Positions 57,807 to 64,000 of a stretch of 64,000 bases of DNA are shown here, in pieces. Position numbers and translations under genes: made by a program. Each line of letters opens with the position of its first letter. The first letter of the stretch is position 1. Source of the stretch: Siphonodentalium dalli (lineage: Eukaryota; Mollusca; Scaphopoda; Gadilida; Siphonodentaliidae); assembly GCA_032622095.1 (NCBI GenBank), contig CP136064.1, forward strand, positions 139,455,954 to 139,519,953, in the 5' to 3' direction. The notes beneath the pieces are model-generated. The model worked only from the letters and a program-made list of their open reading frames with translations, was not told the DNA's origin and did no database searches.

Positions 57807-58960
57807 CGAAATACCCCATGGGTATAGACCATTTTCAAGAACCGTAGGGGTTTCGACCGATTTGACGGATGGGTGGGTGGCCTGTCCCAAATACTCCCTA
57901 TAAACAACCGACTCCCTTCCAATCACTTCAGGGTATGGACCATTATCGAGAACGGTAAAGATTTGGACCGATTTGACGGCGTGGATGGGTGGCCCGTCAC
58001 ACATACCTCCCAGAAACACCCCAATCCCAGCCCAAACACCCAGAGTGGTGCCAACCGAAGGGGTGAAATGGGGTATAAACTATTTCCGAGAACGGTAATG
58101 ATTTCGACCGATTTGACGGCATGGGTGGGTGGCCCCAAATACCTCATATAAACAACCCGACACCCGACACCAATCCATCACCCCGGGTGTGCCACCCCGA
58201 GGGGGTGAAAATGGGGTATGGACCCTTTTCGAAAACCGTAGGGATTTCGACCGATTTGACAGCTTGGTGGGTGGACCACCCCAAATACCCCATAGAAACA
58301 CCCGAACCCCCATCCATCACCCTCGGGGTGTGCCAACCGATGGGGTTAAACTGGGGTATGGACCAGTTACGAGAAAGGTAAGTATTTCAACCGATTTGAC
58401 GGCATGGGAGGGTGGCCCTCCCAAATACTCATGGAAACACCCGACCCCCACCCATCACCCCCAGGGGTGCCACCCCGAGGGGGTTAAAATGGAGTAAGGA
58501 CCATTTTAGAGAAAGGTAAGGAATTCGATCGATTTAATGGCATGGGTTGGTGGCCCGCCCCAAATAGCCCATATAAAGACCCCGACCCCGCACGTCACCC
58601 ACGGGAGTGCTACCCCGGGGGGGGGGTGAAAATGGGGTATGGACATCTTCGAGAACCGTAGGGGTTTCGACCGATTTGGCTGCATTGGTTGGTAGCCCGC
58701 CCCAAACACCACCTAGAAACACCCCAACCCCCACCCATCACCCACGGGGGTGCCACCCCGATGGGGTATCAATGGGGTATGGACCATTTTCGAGAACAGT
58801 AGTGATTTAGACCCATTTGACGGTATGTGTGAGTGGCCCACCCCAAATACCGCATAGAAACACCCGAACCCCCATCCATCACCCTCGAGGTGTGCCACCG
58901 AGTGGGTTAAACTGGGGTATGGACCAGTTTCGAGAAAGGTAAGGATTTCAACCGATTTGG

Positions 58961-59452
58961 GTCTCTCACCAAGACAAATGTGTTAATGTATAGCAACTTC
59001 CATTTTCGTTCTGGCCTTTCGTCGCCACGATTGGCGCATTTGTTGGACTTCTATAGTCGATCCGGGACTGTATAATCAAACTCAAATCGACTTAAATATT
59101 ATAAGTCATTATTATTACGAAGTTGAATTTTTGTGAGATCTTTTTATTTTTGGGACCAACAAACACAGGAAGTCATTCGAAGTGTTAGTATAGGATATGT
59201 TTTCGAAAGACAAATTTATGTCAAAATGTTACAATAGGGCCCTTCGGCCAATTCACATCTGACCACTAAAACATTATGATGACCGTCGCCCAATGTTTTT
59301 GGAATAAGACCAAATATGGTCAAACAAATGGTTCCTAATGGTGCCCCTAAACCGAGGAAAATTCAAAACCCACTCTATCATCTCAAACGCTATCAAATGA
59401 ATGCATATATACTTCTTTCTGTCTCTCCCCAAGACAAATTTGATAAGGCTGG
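58961..59452. repeat. Spacer S6
   Basis: Matches S2 (offset 7,083 bp) and S3 (offset 5,378 bp). Confidence 0.92.
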
Positions 59453-60516
59453 TGGGTGGCCCGTCCGAAATACCCCATAGAAACACCACGATCCCCAACC
59501 TTTCACCTTTCACCCACGGGGTTGCTACCCCGAGGGGGTGAACATTGGGTATAGACCATTTTCAAGAACCGTAGGGGTTTCGACCGATTTGACTGGATGG
59601 GTGGGTGGCCCCAAATAAACACCCCGACACCCCACCCATCCATCACCCCGGGGGTGCCACCCGAGGGGGTAAACATGGGGTATGGACCAGTTTCGAGAAA
59701 GCTAAGGGGTTTCAACCGATTTAACGGCATGGGTGCATGGCCCTCCCAAATACTCCAGAGAAACACCCCGACCCCACCCTTCACCCACGGGGTGCAACCC
59801 CAAGTGAGTGAAAATGGGATAAGGATCATCTTCGAGAACCTTAGGGGTTTCGACCGATTTGACTGCATGGGTGGGTGGCCCGCCCCAAATACCACATAGA
59901 AACTCCCCAACCACACCATTACCCACGGGGGTGCCACCCCGAGGGGGTAACAATTGGGTATGGACCATTTTCGAGAACAGTAGGGATTTCGACCGATTTG
60001 ACGGATGGGTGGGTGGCCTGTCCCAAATACTCCCTATAAACAACCGACTCCCTTCCAATCACTTCAGGGTATGGACCATTATCGAGAACGGTAAAGATTT
60101 GGACCGATTTGACGGCGTGGGTGGGTGGCCCGTCACATATACCTCCCAGAAACACCCCAATCCCTGCCCAAACACCCAGAGTGGTGCCACCCGAAGGGGT
60201 GAAATGTGGTATAAACTATTTCCGAAAACGGTAATGATTTCGACCGATTCGACGGCATGGGTGGGTGGCCCCAAATACCTCATATAAACACCCCGACACC
60301 CGACACCCATCCATCACCCCGGGTGTGCCACCCCGAGGGGGTGAAATGGGGTATGGACCCTTTTCGAAAACCGTAGGGATTTCGACCGATTTGACAGCTT
60401 GGTGGGTGGACCACCCCAAATACCCCATAGAAACACCCGAACCCCCATCCATCACCCTCGGGGTGTACCACCGAGTGGGATAAACTGGGATATGGTCCAG
60501 TTTCGAGAAAGGTAAG

Positions 60517-60843
60517 GATTTTTGTGGGATCTTTTTATTTTTGGGACCAACAAACACAGGAAGTCATTCGAAGTGTTAGTATAGGATATGTTTTCGAAAG
60601 ACAAATTTATGTCAAAATGTTACAATAGGGCCCTTCGGCCAATTCACATCTGACCACTAAAACATTATGATGACCGTCGCCCAATGTTTTTGGAATAAGA
60701 CCAAATATGGTCAAACAAATGGTTCCTAATGGTGCCCATAAACCGAGGAAATTTCAAAACCCACTCTATCATCTCAAACGCTATCAAATGAATGCATATA
60801 TACTTCTTTTTGTCTCTCCCCAAGACAAATTTGATAAGGCTGG
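60517..60843. repeat. Spacer S7
   Basis: Matches S4 with the same 5' shortening, offset about 5,385 bp. Confidence 0.92.
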
Positions 60844-61931
60844 TGGGTGGCCAGCCCGAAATACCCCATATATAGAAACACCACGATCCCCCACCTTTCA
60901 CCTTTCACCCACGGGGTGCTACCCCGAGGGGGGTGAACATTGGGTATAAACCATTTTCAAGAACCGTAGGGGTTTCGACCGATTTGACTGGATGGGTGGG
61001 TGGCCCCAAATAAACACCCCGACACCCCACCCATCCATCACCCCGGGGGTGCCACCCGAGGGGGGTAAACATGGGGTATGGACCAGTTTCGAGAAAGCTA
61101 AGGATTTTCAACCGATTTAACGGCATGGGTGCATGGCTCTCCCAAATACTCCAGAGAAACACCCCGACCCCACCCTTCACCCACGGGGTGCAACCCCAAG
61201 TGAGTGAAAATGGGATAAGGATCATCTTCGAGAACCGTAGGGGTTTCGACCGATTTTACTGCATGGGTGGGTGGCGCGCCCAAATACCACATAGAAACTC
61301 CCCAACCCACACCATTACCCACGGGGGTGCCACCCCGAGGGGGTAACAATTGGGTATGGACCATTTTCGAGAACAGTAGGGATTTCGACCGATTTGACGG
61401 ATGGGTGGGTGGCCTGTCCCAAATACTCCCTATAAACAACCGACTCCCTTCCAATCACTTCAGGGTATGGACCATTATCGAGAACGGTAAAGATTTGGAC
61501 CGATTTGACGGCGTGGATGGGTGGCCCGTCACATATACCTCCCAGAAACACCCCAATCCCTGCCCAAACACCCAGAGTGGTGCCACCCGAAGGGGTGAAA
61601 TGGGGTATAAACTATTTCCGAGAACGGTAATGATTTCGACCGATTTGACGGCATGGGTGGGTGGCCCCAAATACCTCATATAAACACCCGACACCCGACA
61701 CCAATCCATCACCCCGGGTGTGCCACCCCGAGGGGGTGAAAATGGGGTATGGACCCTTTTCGAAAACCGTAGGGATTTCGACCGATTTGACGGCTTGGGT
61801 GGGTGGACCACCCCAAATACCCCATAGAAACACCCGAACCCACATCCACCACCCTCGGGGTGTGCCACCGAGTGGGATAAACTGGGGTAAGGACCAGTTT
61901 CGAGAAAGGTAAGGATTTCAACCGATTTGCG

Positions 61932-63191
61932 TCTCTCACCAAGACAAATATGTTAAGGTATGGCAACTTCCATTTTCGTTCTGGCCTTTCATCGCCACGA
62001 TTGGCGCATTTGTTGAACTTCCATAGTCGATCCGTGACTGTATAATCAAACTCAAATCGACTTACATATTATAAGTCATTATTATTACGAAGTTGAATTT
62101 TTGTGAGATCTTTTTATTTTTGGGACCAACCAACACAGGAAATCATTCGAAGTGTTAGTATAGGATATCTTTTCGAAAGACCAATTTATGTCAAAATATT
62201 ACAATAGGGCCCTTCGGCCAATTCACATCTGACCACCAAAACAATATGACGACCGTCGCCCAATGTTTTTCGAATAAGACCAAATATGGTCACACAAATG
62301 GTTCCTTATGGTGCCACTTAGTCGAGGACAATTCAAAACCACCAACGCACCCGAGTGGGTTAAACTGGGGTATGGACCAGTTTCGAGAAAGGTAAGGATT
62401 TCAAACCGATTTGCGTCTCAAACCAAGACAAATATGTTAAGGTATGGCAACTTCCATTTTAGTTCTGGCCTTTCATCGCCACGATTGGCGCATTTGTTGA
62501 ACTTCCATAGTCGATCTGGGACTGTATAATCAAACTCAAATCGACTTAAATATTATAAGTCATTATTATTACGAAGTTGAGTTTTTGTGGGATCTTTTTA
62601 TTTTTGGGACCAACAAACACAGGAAGTCATTCGAAGTGTTAGTATAGGATATGTTTTCGAAAGACAAATTTATGTCAAAATGTTACAATAGGGCCCTTCG
62701 GCCAATTCACATTTGCGTCTCTCACCAAGACAAATATGTTAAGGTATGGCAACTTCCATTTTCGTTCTGGCCTTTCATCGCCACGATTGGCGCATTTGTT
62801 GAAATTCCATAGTCGATCCGGGACTGTATAATCAAACTCAAATCGACTTAACTATTATACGTCATTATTATTACGAATTTGAATTTTTGTGGGATCTTTT
62901 TATTTTTGGGACCAACAAACACAGGAAGTCATTCGAAGACAAATTTATGTCAAAATGTTACAATAGGGCCCTTCGGCCAATTCACATCTGACCACTAAAA
63001 CATTATGATGACCGTCGCCCAATGTTTTTGGAATAAGACCAAATATGGTCAAACAAATGGTTCCTAATGGTGCCCCTAAACCGAGGACAATTCAAAACCC
63101 ACTCTATCATCTCAAACGCTATCAAATGAATGCATATATACTTCTTTCTGTCTCTCCCCAAGACAAATTTGATAAGGCTGGTGGGTGGCCC
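61932..63191. repeat. Compound spacer S8
   Basis: Matches S5, including the same internal rearrangement and satellite scrap, offset about 5,386 bp. Confidence 0.92.
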
Positions 63192-64000
63192 GCCCGAAAT
63201 ACCCCATGGGTATAGACCATTTTCAAGAACCGTAGGGGTTTCGACCGATTTGACTGGATGGGTGGGTGGCCCCAAATAAACACCCCGACACCCACCCATC
63301 CATCACCCCGGGGTGCCACCCCGAGGGGGTAAACATGGGGTATGGACCAGTTTCGAGAAAGCTAAGGGTTTCAACCGATTTAACGGCATGGGTGCATGGC
63401 CCTCCCAAATACTCCAGAGAAACACCCCGACCCCACCCTTCACCCACGGGGTTCTACCCCGAGTGAGTGAAAATGGGATAAGGATCATCTTCGAGAACCG
63501 TAGGGGTTTCGACCGATTTGACTGCATGGGTGGGTGGCCCGCCCCAAATACCACATAGAAACTCCCCAACCCACACCATTACCCACGTGGGTGCCACCCC
63601 GAGGGGGTAACAATTGGGTATGGACCATTTTCGAGAACAGTAGGGATTTCGACCGATTTGACGGATGGGTGGGTGGCCTGTCCCAAATACTCCCTATAAA
63701 CAACCGACTCCCTTCCAATCACTTCAGATATGGACCATTATCGAGAACGATAAAGATTTGGACCGATTTGACGGCGTGGGTGGGTGGCCCGTCACATATA
63801 CCTCCCAGAAACACCCCAATCCCTGCCCAAACACCCAGAGTGGTGCCACCCGAAGGGGTGAAATGGGGTATAAACTATTTCCGAGAACGGTAAGGATTTC
63901 GACCGATTTGACGGCATGGGTGGGTGGCCCCAAATACCTCCTATAAACACACCGACACCCGACACCCATCCATCACCCCGGGTGTGCCACCCCGAGGGTG

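Larger units (their letters stand above)
46866..64000. repeat. GC-rich satellite array, about 140-bp monomer, open at window end
   Basis: The consensus order per monomer is GGGGTGAAAATGGGGTATGG, ACCATTTTCGAGAACGGTAA, GGATTTCGACCGATTTGACG, GCATGGGTGGGTGGCCCGCC, CCAAATACCCCATAGAAACA, then CCCGACCCCC...CACCCCGGGGTGCCACCCCGA. Successive CGATTTGAC boxes between 50.3 and 51.6 kb are mostly 138-143 bp apart, with occasional short units (111, 131 bp). Units from 46.87 to about 49.97 kb are more variable; from 50 kb they are organised in larger near-identical blocks with spacers. The period is not a multiple of three, so the long overlapping frames here are by-products of a stop-poor sequence. Confidence 0.95.

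Noticed and set aside
46869-63969. Dozens of overlapping frames on both strands, up to 229 codons, with repeated GGPPTH, SVETPTVLE and similar words
   Set aside because: They are satellite monomers read in all frames. The monomer length is not a multiple of three, frames exist on both strands at once, and there is no start or splice logic.

Overview
The window is eukaryotic and reads as repeat-dominated (heterochromatin-like) DNA of an invertebrate. GT..AG introns, THAP, SWIM and PHD domains, a Rab-type exon, AT-rich intergenic DNA and dense tandem minisatellites all point that way. The mixture of Penelope-like, Tx1/L1-like, CR1-like, ISL2EU/Harbinger-like, MULE and piggyBac pieces, plus AGGTCA-rich degenerate tandem repeats, suggests a lophotrochozoan, most likely a mollusc. 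That assignment is inference. No rRNA or tRNA gene and no CRISPR array was seen.

Layout. 0.1-0.8 kb: a (TA)n tract abutting a 5'-truncated Penelope-like reverse transcriptase. 1.0-2.1 kb: a non-autonomous hAT-like element with perfect 19-bp inverted ends. 2.5-8.6 kb: a degraded two-gene DNA transposon of ISL2EU/PHIS type. It has a plus-strand SWIM-YqaJ-PHD gene converging on a minus-strand THAP-HTH-DDE transposase; both carry lesions. 9.3-18.4 kb: a Ty3/gypsy-type gag reading frame split by a full-length Tx1/L1-like LINE of about 8 kb, flanked by a 10-bp target-site duplication, with an intact 1260-aa ORF2. 19.5-31 kb: a terminal Rab GTPase exon, a CR1-like fragment, several minisatellites (including a strict 83-bp array), three copies of one foldback MITE family across the window, and a MULE transposase remnant. 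31-34 kb: four different tandem-repeat families in series. 34-43 kb: mostly unannotated AT-rich DNA with a 0.49-kb dispersed repeat present twice and a piggyBac element bounded by TTAA. 43-46.8 kb: minus-strand LINE 3' pieces and diverged copies of the repeat that later serves as satellite spacer. 46.87 kb to the end: a GC-rich satellite of about 140-bp monomers, diverged at its edge and homogenised into nested higher-order duplications beyond 50 kb, with an unrelated AT-richer spacer interspersed. The array runs off the window end.

How the genes fit together. Nearly every coding segment belongs to a mobile element. The only plausible host gene is the Rab-like terminal exon at 19.7-20.0 kb. 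In the two-gene transposon, the DDE protein would cut and join DNA while the YqaJ protein supplies a predicted nuclease with chromatin- or DNA-binding zinc modules. This copy is dead: the first catalytic Asp is Ala and there are frameshifts in both genes. The LINE ORF2 is the one long uninterrupted frame and marks the most recent well-dated event, since removing the LINE restores the gag frame exactly.
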